A DNA stretch of 64,000 nucleotides from positions 13,137,501-13,201,500 of the forward strand of contig OX621242.1 of the NCBI GenBank assembly GCA_951640165.1, read 5' to 3'. Below, one piece after another: positions 1 through 13,100 of this stretch. The notes below the pieces were generated by a model, which was given only the letters and a program-made list of their open reading frames with translations, had not been told where the DNA came from and ran no database searches. Position numbers and translations under genes: made by a program. Each line of letters starts with the position of its first letter. Position 1 is the stretch's first letter. This stretch comes from Pseudoips prasinana. Lineage: Eukaryota > Arthropoda > Insecta > Lepidoptera > Nolidae.

Positions 1-1046
1 ATTCTGAGTTCATGAAGGCTACCAAAGGTACCAGCGAAGCCCGGGTAGAATAGATTCAGCTTCGACAATGCCATTTGTACCTTATTATCATGAAATAAAG
101 AAGAACTCACCAAGTACATTATAAATCGCCACATACATCAATAGCCTAGAATGTAACTATTACAACATAAACCAAATATTATTAGTATACTTTAGTTCCA
201 CTGCAAGGCCTTACAAATTCATATTTAATGTACACTCATAATGTGTTTTAATTTTTTGGGCATGGTTATTTCTAACGGCCTAGCATTCAAAATCATTAAG
301 TGTATGTCTCAAAATATACCCACAAGGCAACAAAGGCATCGTTTTTTTATTAACCAACATACAAGATAAGACACAAGAGAAGCTTTTAAACTATGTAGAG
401 GCAGAGCTAGTAGTAGTTTTACCGGTATAAAGAAGCCCTGCACTTATCAATGTACAAAAAATTCAATCATTCATTATATCATTTGATATCCATATTGTGG
501 GAGTTATGAAAAAAAAATGTAATTCGCCCATTTTGTGTTGGCGGCCATCTTGAACCGATTTTCATCAAACAAATCTAAGAACACTCCCGACTAATACACC
601 TTTCTCCGTTTGAGAACTTCGATGCCACAGACACACACACAGACATCGACGTCAAACTTATAACACCCTTTTTTGCGTCGGGGGTCAATCAGATACATAG
701 ATGTTTGTGTTGAAGTTTCCTGTGCAAGGATATTTCTTATCAATAGTAAAAAAATAGTCTAATATTTTTATACGTTTAAAGAAATAACAACAGGTAAAGC
801 AACTCGACGCGACGTATACAGTTACTGTTGCTTTACCTGTCACACTGCACCCAATGCACTTTTTACTGTCAAAGGGCTGTGTTATATCTGTAAGTGGATA
901 TACATTTGTAATTATCCACTTACAGATGTGCTTCTATTTAAAAGCACATCTCGAAAATCGCTAGGTATAACTTAAATCCACAACATTGTGTACCTATGTC
1001 TAAAGTCACTTGTCAATTTTCTACAGAATTCTTAAAATATATGACT
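1..1046. other. Non-coding, with one dispersed repeat and hairpins
   Basis: No exon recognised. About 500-690 resembles a repeat common in Lepidoptera (GTTGGCGGCCATCTTG near 540, GCGTCGGGGGTCAATC near 676). Hairpins lie at 790-840, 886-927 and 925-951. Confidence 0.5.
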
Positions 1047-1280
1047 AGCCTGTTGCTTCTGCGGTTAGAGATACTAACAGCTAAGCAGGTGGTGGGTTAG
1101 ATCCCCGTCAGGACAAAGCTTTGTGCGATGAGCTCGATTATTTGTTCTGTCTGAGTGTAATGCAAGTATGAATTTAGAAATATATAAGTATTTTTATCTG
1201 TGGTCTGGTTGCTATGGTACAGGCTCAGCCTAGTTGATAGGACCTGATGATAGTATCTTAGTTGTCCCAAGATATTCTTC
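1047..1280 (+). mobile_element. tRNA-derived SINE
   Basis: A tRNA-like head with a box-B-like GGGTTAGATCCCCG near 1094, then a tail with GGACCTGATGATAG similar to the SINE at 53284. Boundaries are approximate. Confidence 0.55.
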
Positions 1281-4219
1281 TTTTTTTAATTAGGTGGATA
1301 AATCGTGGATTTACATAATTATTCAATCTCCCATTAATTAATATTATTTATTAATAGGAGATTAAATAACACAATCTATCTATATAATGATAGGATTGCA
1401 TAGGGATTTATAAGTTAATGAGAAGGAACAGATGTTTCGACAAATATACACAAATGATTCATCATCATTCGGTGAATGGAAAATATTTTTGTTAAGAGTT
1501 TAACGGCCTAATATTTAATATTGTTGTATAAGATTTACAAAAAAATCGCCCACAAATGACGAAAGCGTTCATTAGTGGAAGGTTTGGCAAAGAGAGGAAA
1601 TTCATGCATAATGTGTTTGTACCTGGTATTCCTCATAGTATTTCAAAATCGGCAGCGAAAGGACGCAAACGGACAATGGCAGAAGTAGTGTTTGTTGGTA
1701 AATCAAAGTTTAATTAATGCTACTATCGTGTAAATAGTTATATTTGTGTAGTATATTTGACGTAAATCAACCGGTTCTTGATACGTGTTTAGTACTACGG
1801 AAAATATTCTTATACTCTTGAGAATCGCGTAGACAATTCGTATGTCGTCGTGTAATACATTCTCAATTTATGACTGGAGTGCGTTTTTTTAATGTGTTGG
1901 CTTCATATTCAAGTGTGCGTGTAAACTACTCTTGGTGATTATCATAACAATTTTATATATACGGATGTAAAATATTCCGGTATGCGAACACAATATTATG
2001 TGTCTCAATATAATACCTACTTACGCTTTCGCATATAAATTCAAAAGTTGAATCTGTACTTGATGTTGGAAATAGAATAGAAAAAATAATGTACCGAGAT
2101 GTTTAAAACGCTTTGTGATTCAAAGTGGTGTGACCTAATTCTGAGAATGATGTGCTTGCACTCACTCTACTATAAATACTTATCTGCAAGGAGCGTGAAG
2201 AATCTAGCCTGAATCTTTGTTGAATCATATCCGTGTCAACTCATAAAATTAAAACAACCTATTAGATATCGCATTCCATAATACGTTCTAGCCGTAACTT
2301 TGGGATAACCAGGAAATAATATTAATCTATATTATTATGTTGGAAGGCAGAAACAGCAGTTTAAGATCTAACTATTAGTCAAGAAAGCGAAATCTTAAAA
2401 TATGATTTTCATTGTATCTGTAGGTAGGTAAATGCACCTTGATTTGAGGATTAAAATCTATAAAAGTGTTCAATGACGTCATTTGAAACTATTTATACGA
2501 ATGTTCAGCCGGGTAGACTCCATGAATCAGTCGCTATTATTACCGCAGGTGCCGAAAAGTTACAAACGTCATTCGTGTTAGTCCGAACGATTTCTCCAGG
2601 TGTGCACTATTCTGGGAGCACAATTTTTTTATACACATTCATTACTCATACTAAAAATGTTCGCAACGGTTTCCATTGACATTGAAATCATACTACACAA
2701 GTTTAAGGACTGTTTTTTAATAGGTAAAACTTAAAGTGACAATAATAAACTAATTACAGAAAAGAATGCGTGTCAAATAGTGTTTGTGAAACTTTTGGCA
2801 GCTTTAAGGCCATTGCCGTAAACAATGCAATTTAAGAATTATCGTCGCAAACAAAATAATAAAAAAGATGCTTGCTATTCAGAATTATGACTCTCCTCAA
2901 TACCTTTTCGCTAATCATATGACGCGACGTTGATATACTAAATTCCTTCTAAACAAGTTAATAACTCACATAGTTGATAGACCATATTATAATTTATGAG
3001 CATCTCACGGTCCATTGGAAAAGGTAATTGCAGCCGTGTCCCATAATCCCTGATAGATACGATCGTGCACTAATTACACGTCTGAGAGTTCCGCGAATTC
3101 ATCGTATCAAGAATATAGCCACAGCTATAAAATATAGTGCACCTGATCATTCCAAAAGCTGCATGTCCTGCAACAGGTGAAATAAATTCTCCGTCTCGGT
3201 ATTTCGTTACAATTTACGATCTCATTGTGAGTAGTGGATACGTAGCTAATGGAAATGGTTTTATGCTTCCATTCCAAAAGCTGTAAATTATTATTAGGCG
3301 CGTACCATTCAGGAGGGGTGTCTGAAGTCTTGATCATAGGATTTTTGTAGGTGTGTCTGTCTTTTGGATGTTATGAACGGGAGGGAGAGTGTTGGCGGAT
3401 AGGTGGACTAAAATGTTCGCTCTTAAAATATAATATGCAGTAGATATTTGCGGGCGACCACACCTGCCAGAGCCAACCAGTATCATAACGTTAGTGCTCA
3501 CCGGCCGGACGGTGGTCGTGCCCCGTGCCTCTCACGTTATTTCTTAATTGATTTAATCAATCGTGAGTTTATTTGCTTATTGTCATTTCACTTTATTTCT
3601 AGAACTACTGTATCTTCTAATTATTTTTGATTAACAATTATTTTAATTTACTGTTATAGTTTAGGCAATGAGGAAATCAAACTTTTAAACAAGTGCAATG
3701 GTGTTCATTAATATTAAATATTAATTAAACTCATACATGCATATTCAATATTTACCCACAAGCGTTTTAATATTGCCACAAACTTCAACAACTTAAGTTT
3801 TACGCAGTTTACTTAAAGGTACGAGTCAATTAAGACTGAACACATTCTACGTGTTTCAAAGTTCCAAAAACCAAGATACTGACCAAACTTTATTGAGGTT
3901 TGTAATGTAAACCAGTATGCTGACAGGATTATCGACTCATCCAGGAAATCATTACATCTATGTAACACAACAGTAGACACGTAATCCTCTATGGATGTGT
4001 TTCATCATCCTATGTTTGCAGACTATTCTAGAATCCTGAAAATGACTCACAATCTGCCTCCAGGAATATGCCTGTAACCCTGAGTAGTCGCTACATTTAT
4101 AAGAAATATTTCAGGCCGAAAATAAATGATACAATGCGAAACACGTGACAACAAATAAGTCCAACAATAGTTTAAATTTAATTCCTATTTGAATTACCTT
4201 ACTCGTGTTCCTGTGTCGT
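1281..4219. other. Non-coding, nothing firm
   Basis: AT-rich. A 68-codon frame at 2473-2679 and a GC-richer patch at 3440-3535 have no splice or family support. I see no exon here. Confidence 0.4.
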
Positions 4220-5255
4220 ATAACATTTAGTCACTGATAAATATATATTATTTTCGTGCATTGATCCGGTTCCTTACGTACCTTGTATCTCAATACGATT
4301 CTCTTTCAATAACACGAACACGTATAGATAGACAACTACCTATATTTTTAACATTCAATAAGAAAGCAAAGAAGAGCAAATAAGAATTCTAAAGACTCTA
4401 ATCTTTAAAATTTGTCGCACATTTGTGGTTACAATTTTTCTGCCCCAGCGTCCATATGATACATATCTGATAATATTTGAGTTATGTTTGCTCTATGTTT
4501 ACTAACGCAATTGAACTCAATAGTAGTCCAGTCAAACCTAATAGCTTAAATGTTGCTACAAAACATTTAAATAACTAAAGGTGGCAACGGCGGAACGACA
4601 ACCGGGTATGCAAGATACACTGCAAGCGAGTGGAGACTGATGAAAAGAATCCACGTCAACACTATTTAGAAAAAAAGAATTGATAAATATAAAATTTAAC
4701 ATTTAGTAATAGTTGAAGACCGCTGCCTGCGAGAATATTAGTAAAATAAATTCTTTGCTACTAGCAAGGTCCATTTCTGCTCATACTCTTCAGTATGTAA
4801 TTCAGGATGTAATTTGTGTCCGTCTAATTATATGTTTGTAAAGTACCCTCCGACACAGGGATAAGATTTCCTAGTGCGGGCATTGGCCTAAAGAAAGACA
4901 AGACAAAGAGTGATAGCATTTCTGCGGCAGCCCGCTTTTCCTGTTTAGCATCGTGTTCCTGTACAATTTGGCTATGCCATTACAGGTCAAAAAAAAGTTT
5001 ACAAAATAAGAATTCTAAAGACTAATAATAATCTTTTGAGTCCTTAGAATTCTTATTTGCTATAAATGTTATATTGCCAGCATAAATGACTATGTTAGTG
5101 TATGTTATTCGTGTGATATTTTAGAAACATAGGCAGTTGTCTATCTAATACGTGTTAAGGTTTTTGACAGAGATTTCTATGGAGATGCAACGTATAGAAG
5201 GAAGCAGAAACCAATATATATATTTAACAAAGCGAGAAAATTAAAACGATAGCTA
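4220..5255. repeat. Long imperfect inverted repeat
   Basis: About 4220-4410 reappears inverted at about 5015-5255, with shared blocks ATAGATAGACAACTACCTAT-like and AAATAAGAATTCTAAAGACT-like. It encloses about 600 bp of unique sequence. The inner right part also folds on itself (5002-5062). Probably an old foldback DNA element. Confidence 0.6.
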
Positions 5256-6086
5256 CCTACTTACAAATATATTAATTACCTGGCCGCTGCTTTTGTTTAT
5301 TCTCAGCTGACATGTACTTAATGAATAAATTATCGGAGTTTTATTTTATCTAGATGAGTTTTACAAATCACGTGGCGTTAAATGTATTTTTCTGAAGAGG
5401 TAAATCAATAGACATTCCATCCTCGAGGTTCAGAAAGAATAGATACACAATTTAACGGTATCCAGAATACATATCTAGAATAATAAATCTGTGTTCGCAG
5501 TTCATTGTAACAAGCGCATATCTAAGAAATCTGTTTTTTCGATGGACTGGCGTCCGTCCAACTTGTTGGTGGGTCGCGCTAATTTAGAGAAAGATGTGTC
5601 ATAATAAGTATTTTGAAGTGTTGAACACTGTGCTCCAGACCGTATCAGTGACGATAGAGACCGTATGCCCTGATTACATCTGTTTCAACAATCCGTATTT
5701 TTAACAGACCACGTAATTATCACACATTCCATATAGACAAGTCACGAGCCTGTTAATTAACGATGTATACGCCAGGTAAAACCAGATGTGTTTATAGAAC
5801 ACTTTTTTTAGAAATAAATGTTTAATCAAATGGTACAAGCGGTAATGTATAAAATATATACAAAGCGTATGTGCGTTAGTGTCTAAAAAATACAAATCGA
5901 AAAAAGAACAGCGTTAAATCATAGAATGTAGATAACATTTTAATAGTACTAATGCGGAAGATTCACTCCTTAAGAAACTTCGCTTTGAAGAAGGAATATG
6001 ATAGGACGAGAGCAAAGTACCACTAAATATATTAGGCTCTGTTATACAGCACACTAGGAAAAACAGTATCCCAGCGAAGCGTAGTA
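5256..6086. other. Non-coding, nothing firm
   Basis: AT-rich sequence with no recognisable exon, RNA gene or repeat boundary. The short minus-strand frames at 5701-5895 and 5914-6099 have no support. Confidence 0.4.
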
Positions 6087-6600
6087 CATTCCTTAACACT
6101 GCTTAGGTGTTCTATACAGTGTCCAGGAATTCTATGGAGAAGACTATATATATTTTTTTAAATTAGTAAACCACCCAAGCCGTAGTGTTTCCGGCCTAGA
6201 TGGGTGGTTTAGTAATTTAAAAAAATATATAGAGTCTTCTCCATAGAATTCCTGGGCACTGTATAGAACACCTAAGCAGTGTTAAAGAATGTGTTAAGGA
6301 ATGTTTTGTTAACAAAACATTCCTTAACACTGCTTAGGTGTTCTATACAGTGTCCAGGAATTCTATGGAGAAGACTATATATATTTTTTTTAATTAGTAA
6401 ACCACCCAAGCCGTAGTGTTTCCGGCCTAGATGGGTGGTTTAGTAATTTAAAAAAATATATAGAGTCTTCTCCATAGAATTCCTGGGCACTGTATAGAAC
6501 ACCTAAGCAGTGTTAAAGAATGTGTTAAGGAATGTTTTGTTAACAAAACATTCCTTAACACACATTCTTTAACACTGCTTAGGTGTTCTATACAGTACAG
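6087..6600. repeat. Tandem array of long palindromes, 231-bp period
   Basis: Two tandem units about 231 bp apart plus a partial third arm. Each unit is a hairpin with arms of about 80-90 bp (first 6093-6285) around a short loop that folds again on CCACCCA and TGGGTGG. Units meet at a perfect 40-bp palindrome (6291-6330) whose left half is GTGTTAAGGAATGTTTTGTT. The palindrome recurs at 6522-6561. Confidence 0.95.
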
Positions 6601-6606
6601 TATACA

Positions 6607-6638
6607 GGGATGACCCTGTTATAAAACAGGGTCATCCC
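6607..6638. repeat. Perfect 14-bp hairpin
   Basis: GGGATGACCCTGTT, a 4-base loop, then its reverse complement. It starts right after the palindrome array and opens a repeat-like stretch (about 6607-6870) with the ATGTCGTAAAAGGCAACTAA motif common in lepidopteran LINE and SINE 3' ends. Confidence 0.7.
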
Positions 6639-6871
6639 ATATCATCCAGTGGATGTCGTAAAAGGCAACTAAGGGATATATCAGGTAGCAGCGCCACCTG
6701 TGTATCTACTAACTACCACACAACTGGGGTCACCAACTCGAATACCAAGTGCGAGGACTTACCTTTAGGTTAGGCCTATATCCAACCGTGGACGATATCA
6801 GGCTGATAATGTGAACCTCCCAAGCATTCTCAACAATGTGGAAACAATCACGACTGGTATAATTTTTTACA

Positions 6872-7040
6872 TAATGCGTGGCGGTTAAGGTAGACCCCTT
6901 GACTAGACTCGGCGCCCTCGTGTTTAGGGTTCGATCCCCGCACTAGACAACTATTTGGGAAACAATATGTAGTTGTTCTGACTCCGGGTCCACACACAGA
7001 CTACTCACGACTCACACCAGCATTATACAATAAATTCCCG
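6872..7040 (+). mobile_element. tRNA-derived SINE
   Basis: The head carries GGGTTCGATCCCCGC near 6926, a clear box B of the RNA polymerase III promoter. It lies about 90 bp before the first visible exon of the P/Q-rich gene. Boundaries approximate. Confidence 0.55.
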
Positions 7041-7129
7041 TATACCAGCAAGCGGTGTCTCCTTAAAATTAAATACTCTATAGAATACCTAAGTTATAAG
7101 CATGGCCCATAACAAGTGTATTGTTGCAG

Positions 7130-7191
7130 GTCAGAAGAAAGTAGTGTGGCCACCCGTGCCCGAAACGAACGGATATCATCAGACACCACAG
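7130..7191 (+). CDS. P/Q-rich gene, first visible exon
   Basis: Encodes QKKVVWPPVPETNGYHQTPQ after a two-base split codon. Acceptor ATTGTTGCAG, donor GTAAAC, phase 1 in and phase 0 out. Confidence 0.7.
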
Positions 7192-10100
7192 GTAAACACA
7201 CATTCTATATTACAATTAATATCTTAATATAAATACCAAGATGTATATATAGATTGATTTAGATGCAAATTACATCACTGCTGCACATATCAAACGCTTT
7301 ATGGTGGCGGCAAACATAATTGCATGCGATACAAAGCTACATACTACAGCAGTGTTTTTCAACGTGTGGGTCGCGATCCTCTGGGGGGTCGTGCAGCCTG
7401 TATAAGGGGGTCGCGAAGCTTCTATAGAGGTGGATTGAATATGTCACAAAATAAAATACATAAAAAGAAAGCAACGGTTAGGGGGATCGCGAAATATTAG
7501 GTCTTTACCTATGAAATTGCCGTTCTGCAGTACTGGCCATTTCAAATCAAAATAATTTTTGTTTGGCTAAGAATTCTAATTTCAAATTAATTTTATTTTA
7601 AAAACATGGATTCTTTTTTCCAAAAGTAGTCATTTCTTTATTGATTAGTGTTACATTTTCATCGCATTTCAATCTTTTTCGTCATCATGGATACGTTAAA
7701 AATTCGAGTAATTATGGAATATGAGTACCGTCGTGGCAGCAACGCGGCACAAGCGGCACGCAACATCAACGACGTTTACGGAGCTAACACTACAAACCAA
7801 CGCACCACCTGTTATTGGTTTGCTCGCTTCCGTTCTGGAAATCTCGACCTGAAAAATGAACCTCGCGGTCGTCCGAAGACTTTGGTCGACAATGACGAAT
7901 TAAAGGCGGTTGTGGAAGCTGATGATACACAATCTACGGCTGAATTAGCAGCAGCTTTCGACGTTAGCGTCAAAACAATATTGGTCCATTTGCGTCAAAT
8001 TGGCAAGGTAAAAAAGCTTGACAAATGGGTGCCCCACGAACTCAATGATCGCCAGCGCGAAGTACGCGTCGAGACGTGCCTTGCACTGCTCAACAGACAC
8101 ACAAATGAAGGAATTTTGAACCGCATTGTTACCTGCGATGAAAAATGGATTCTGTTTGATAACCGCAAGCGCTCAGCAAGTTGGTTGGATCCTGGTTCAG
8201 CACCTAAACAATGCCCTAAACGAAAACTTACCCCTAGAAAAGTGATGGTCACTGTTTGGTGGTCTAGCGCCGGTGTGATTCATCACAGCTTCTTACCAAA
8301 CGGGGTGAGCATTACTGCAGATGTGTACTGTGAAGAACTGAGCACAATGATGGAGAAGCTGGCGCATCTCCAACCAGCATTGGTCAATCGCTCGTCTCCG
8401 CTGCTCCTGCACGACAACGCGCGACCTCATACTGCACAGCAGACGGTCTCCAAGTTGCAAGAACTGGGGTTGGAAGCTCTCCGTCATCCGCCCTACTCAC
8501 CAGACCTTGCGCCTACAGACTACTACTTTTTCCAGAATTTGGATAACTTCTTGGCGGGAAAAAAATTCAATACCCGAGAGGCAGTACAAAATGCCTTTGA
8601 AGAATTTGTTGCCTCCCGTCCAGCTGATTTCTTTAAGAAGGGCATCCATAAACTGCCACTGCGATGGCAAAGATGCATTGATTGCATGGGTGATTACTTC
8701 GATTAATACAAATAAAAAAATTCATGAAAAAAATTCGTTTAAATTTTTTCATACAAAACGGCAATTTCATAGGTAAAGACCTATTATTTATTCATACTAA
8801 AGGGGCCACCTCATGAAAAAGGTTGAAAAACACTGTACTACAGTATTATATAATATGTACCTATTATAGCTACATTATAACTCCCAACAGCAAGAGAGTC
8901 CTGCGCACTACAACAACGCGCAGCATTCTCCGTCTACTCCCCAGCAACAGTACCAGCCCCAGCCACAATATCAGTCCCCACCCCAGCAACAACCCCAGTA
9001 CCAATCCCAGCCTCAGTACCGCGCTCCCTCCCCTCAGCCTCCGTACCAAGCCCCACAATCGGACCCTTCGTACTGCGAGGGTCGGCGCCAGGAAGTCACT
9101 GGGCTCAGTAAGCTGATCCCAGTGGGCCCCGGAGTGTCCGCGTCCCCATACCGTCAAGGTCCGCCGTCACCCGGCGTCGCGCAGCCCTATCGCCCGCAGC
9201 CGAACCGCTGGGCTCCGGTACCAGCCCCTCTTTCCCCTCAGGTATCAGGTCACGCCATGGAACGTCTCCGTCGTCGAATAGATCTCGTTTGATTAGTTAC
9301 ATCACTTAAACTGCATGATTTTCATTTACTAATTTATTTTGTTCGGTAAGTATCCGTGTTGCATATCGCTATGGATCTATAACGCTATGACTTTGTCTCT
9401 TCCAATATCTAAATCTGGAGTATTTCTGTCAATTAATTTAGGTGATGCCTGTCGACTTTTTAATTATTATCTGTTGAAAAATTATAACACATGTACCTAC
9501 ATTTTACAATACTTGCAATAGTAAAAAAGCACGTGAAAACGCTATTACAAATTGTTTTGAAGTTACAATAACATTCGTAAATACATTGATCACTTGTGGT
9601 AAAACTTCTAAATAACATAATCTTAAAGTTAACTGCAGTAAATTAATTGGTTGTGTTGATGTAGCCACAGGGCGGGCAGCCGAAGTATCCGTCACAGCAG
9701 CAGCAGCTGTCACCGCAGCCGCAGTACTCGCCACAGCCGCAGTACTACTCCGAGCCGTCATACCCGGCACCACAGAAGCCCTTCGAGCCTCCTCCAACAA
9801 CCATCACTCTACGTCAGCAGCAGCCAGTACACCAGAGACCGCCCCCAGTGTTCTCTAGTCAACCCGCCACAGCTTCGTTCCAAGGTACTCAATATACTAC
9901 TTAAATCCTGCATGAATGCAGGAATCTGAACAGTATTCTACATTATGCACCTAGTCAGTCCAAAAAGACCAAGAAAAAGTATAACATAAAATTCTTATTA
10001 CTGCTGTCTCTTGAAATATTACACAAGTTTCTAAAGCGAATGAGGATTATTTTCTTTGATACTTCTTTTTAGCCCCTAGAACATTGCACCTAAATTCCAA

Positions 10101-13100
10101 TAAAAATGCTTGGGTAGGAAGCTTCTACAATGCATTGCCGTATTGTCAAACATACTCGACGAGGATTGGCAATATTTCTTAGAATTGTTTCATTCGATAC
10201 TATCTAGGGTGTTTCATACATGGACTAACACATTCTTTTGGTAGTTAGAGATGACTTTCTAGTAACTTTTGCGAAAGATCCAATAAGTGTGCCCCTTAAA
10301 TGAGGTATTGCTTGGGTTAGTTTGGCTCAGTGAGCAGCTCGATTGGGAAAGTACGGTCTACACCTAACAGAGTACATTCCAATTAATAACATTATCTTAA
10401 TGTCGTTGGGAGGATTAAGGGTCTGGAACATGGAATTGATGCCAAGAGTGTCGTAAGCGTCATGGCCGTCAAACAGCGGATATGACGTTTGCCGGCTTGG
10501 TAGTATTAAAAATTTTATGAAGCAACCGATTTGGATCAAATGAAATATGGGACTGTCTTGAAAGCATTCCGTATAGAGTAAAAAATATATCTAAAGTCCT
10601 TAAAAAAAACGGAGAAATCCTCCTACTTTTTAAGTTGGTTAATAATTATTACTCTCAAGCTTAGATATTAATTCAAAAATAAATAAAGATGATTTATGTC
10701 ATTAAAATATTTGTAAACGCCTATAGTTCCTTAAAAAAATGTTGATCCATGTTCAAAACACATTCTTAACATACTCGTAATCGTTTAAGATTATACATAT
10801 AACTTAAATTGATACTCACTGTAACGTGAAAACAAATTGTGTTTTATTAAAGGGCGTGAATTTAGAACATTTAATTTAACTGGATGGTAATATTCAAGAT
10901 GATAAAGCAGCGACCTGCTTTGAAGATATCTTCGCAAACATTGAACTCCACACAAGAGGGTATATTGTTTATAAAATTGCTTTTTATATGTGTTTGTCGC
11001 TTTAGAAAACCGACTTACGACACACTTTAACACATTCATTACATGTTACACACATTTAAAACCTTCTTATTTTTTACACATTTAAAATCTTTTGGTGTCT
11101 TGAAAGGTATCTACTGAACCTACCACATCGCTAAGAACAGGTACATTTTAAGTAATATGTAAGTTGCTGTAATGATATCATCTAAACGTGTTTTCTCTGA
11201 AAATAATTATTATTTATCGTGATCTACCAAGGATTTTGAACCTTTGACTTAAATGAACACCGATTTTAAAAGTGGACTAAAAATTTAAAACCCTGTAGAT
11301 GTATCCATTATTTAATAGGGTCGAACACGGGGCAGCTGGATACAAATTCCAATTAAAATTACTAATGAAGCTTTATTCTCCCAAATCCAGTCAGAATTTC
11401 CTGGTTTAAGGGTATATTCGATTTGTCGAGGAATACTGCTAAGCTTCGTAGTTGTTCGATGATTTGACGTACGTTCAGTCAATGCCGGACTGGGCAAATT
11501 AGCACTAAGAAAACTGCCCCTACCGCCCAATAACGGCGTAAATACGTACCTACGTAATAAAGCATTACGTAGGTAGGGTTTTACGGCATTATGGGAGGTA
11601 GTTTCGAGCTTAACACGAATCACAAACGTGATGTTAAGTTAAATGTACTTAAGAAGAAAAGACACTTACTTATATATTTTTGAGGCGTTTAAGTTGCCTT
11701 ATCTTAAAACTAGTGACGTCACATCGACCCAGCAAAAAAAAATACAAAATTACATTTTAATTTGGGACAGTTTATTTTATTGGTATCCTGATTTGCAAAC
11801 TTTGCTTTAGGTTCAGAGGTAGCAATAAAAATCGGTAAATCTTGTTTTAAATGTATTATTTGTTGAAATCTTATAATCCCATAATTTATAAGGCATATTA
11901 TGCATCTACACTTACCTACCTACTACACAAAACAACTAACGAACTAACAAACAAGTCACACACAAAAGTGTAGACCTTTTTTATGGGATTATCGGAATAT
12001 TTTTGTTAAGCTAGCCTATTAATCCCTAGATTATTCTGATTCCGTGGACGCAGGAGGCGTCAACATGCGTGGAGACCAAAAGTGGCCACCGCAGGCGGTG
12101 AGGGAAGCCGTCGCGGCTGAGAATGAAGCGAGGCGACAACTCGCGAGGGGCCCTGCCTGCAGACCGCGCAAGGTTCGAAACCCACTACATTCATTGCCTC
12201 ATCTCATTTAACAACCCGAGTAGCTACAGACTGAGGTCAGCGAAAGTATCAGACAAACGGAAAAATATGAATAGGTATCAAACAATCAATAATTTATTTG
12301 CTGAACACTGGTACAGATATACCTATGGATTTTATGAACTCTGCGTTCTACCTAACGACATAGAAATATTAACTCGGTCACTACAGAATACAAAAATAAG
12401 TTTACATATAATATATATAAATTAATTTAGTTCATATTCTAAAATCCAAAAAATGTTTTTTTTTATATAACAAATTCAAACAGAGAAACAGATTACAAAG
12501 CTAAGTTTTACACATAATATGATGACAATAAATTAAAAAGAATGTGAAAGAAATTATAATTCATATTTGTCCGTTCGTCTTTAAATTTTAATAATAATTC
12601 TATACTGATCTAGAAAAAAATATTATACTGTCTAAGGTCTCGGTAAAAACTTTAATAACCGTAGAGTTCCACCACTATAGACTAGATTGTTGTATATTAA
12701 ATTCTACTGTATCTATATTAGAGGTTGTAAAATCATCGCAATTAAACTGCTCAGTTAATGGTCTTGGCGAGAATTTAAAATTAGCAGTAAGCTAGTGTTG
12801 GTTGAGAAAATATCAATGCCTATATTGTTTCGATGATCAAGTCTGTACACGGTAGTTTGCGCTGCATTGGATTGCCATAAGGGAAAATTTCTGTGTGACC
12901 AGCCTGTAAATAAATATTGTAAAAAGAATTGAATCTTAAAACGTATATTAACAGTCCGCATGTTGTATATAGCTACGCACCATATTTTTTTCATTGCACT
13001 AGATATTTTTATTTATTTTTTTCCTACTTACAAAACCTTATTTTTATTGTTTGGTTATAATCATGTAAATATTTATAATTCACCGCTAAGTCCTATCGAA

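Larger units (their letters stand above)
7350..8835 (+). mobile_element. Short hAT-type element, split by a mariner
   Basis: Terminal repeats CAGTGTTTTTCAAC and GTTGAAAAACACTG are flanked by a perfect 8-bp duplication TACTACAG (7342-7349 and 8836-8843), the hAT hallmark. Without the mariner it is about 204 bp and has no transposase, so it is non-autonomous. Its sequence has the GTGGGTCGCGATCC type of start. Confidence 0.92.

Noticed and set aside
2473..2679. 68-codon open frame on the + strand
   Set aside because: No family resemblance, splice context or codon quality above background.
6920..6945. tRNA gene suggested by a perfect-looking box B
   Set aside because: No cloverleaf could be closed; the context is a SINE. 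The same holds at 43240 and 53337.
8870..9157. Leucine/glycine-rich minus-strand frame
   Set aside because: It is the antisense shadow of the CAG- and CCC-rich exon of the P/Q-rich gene; likewise 9504-9800.
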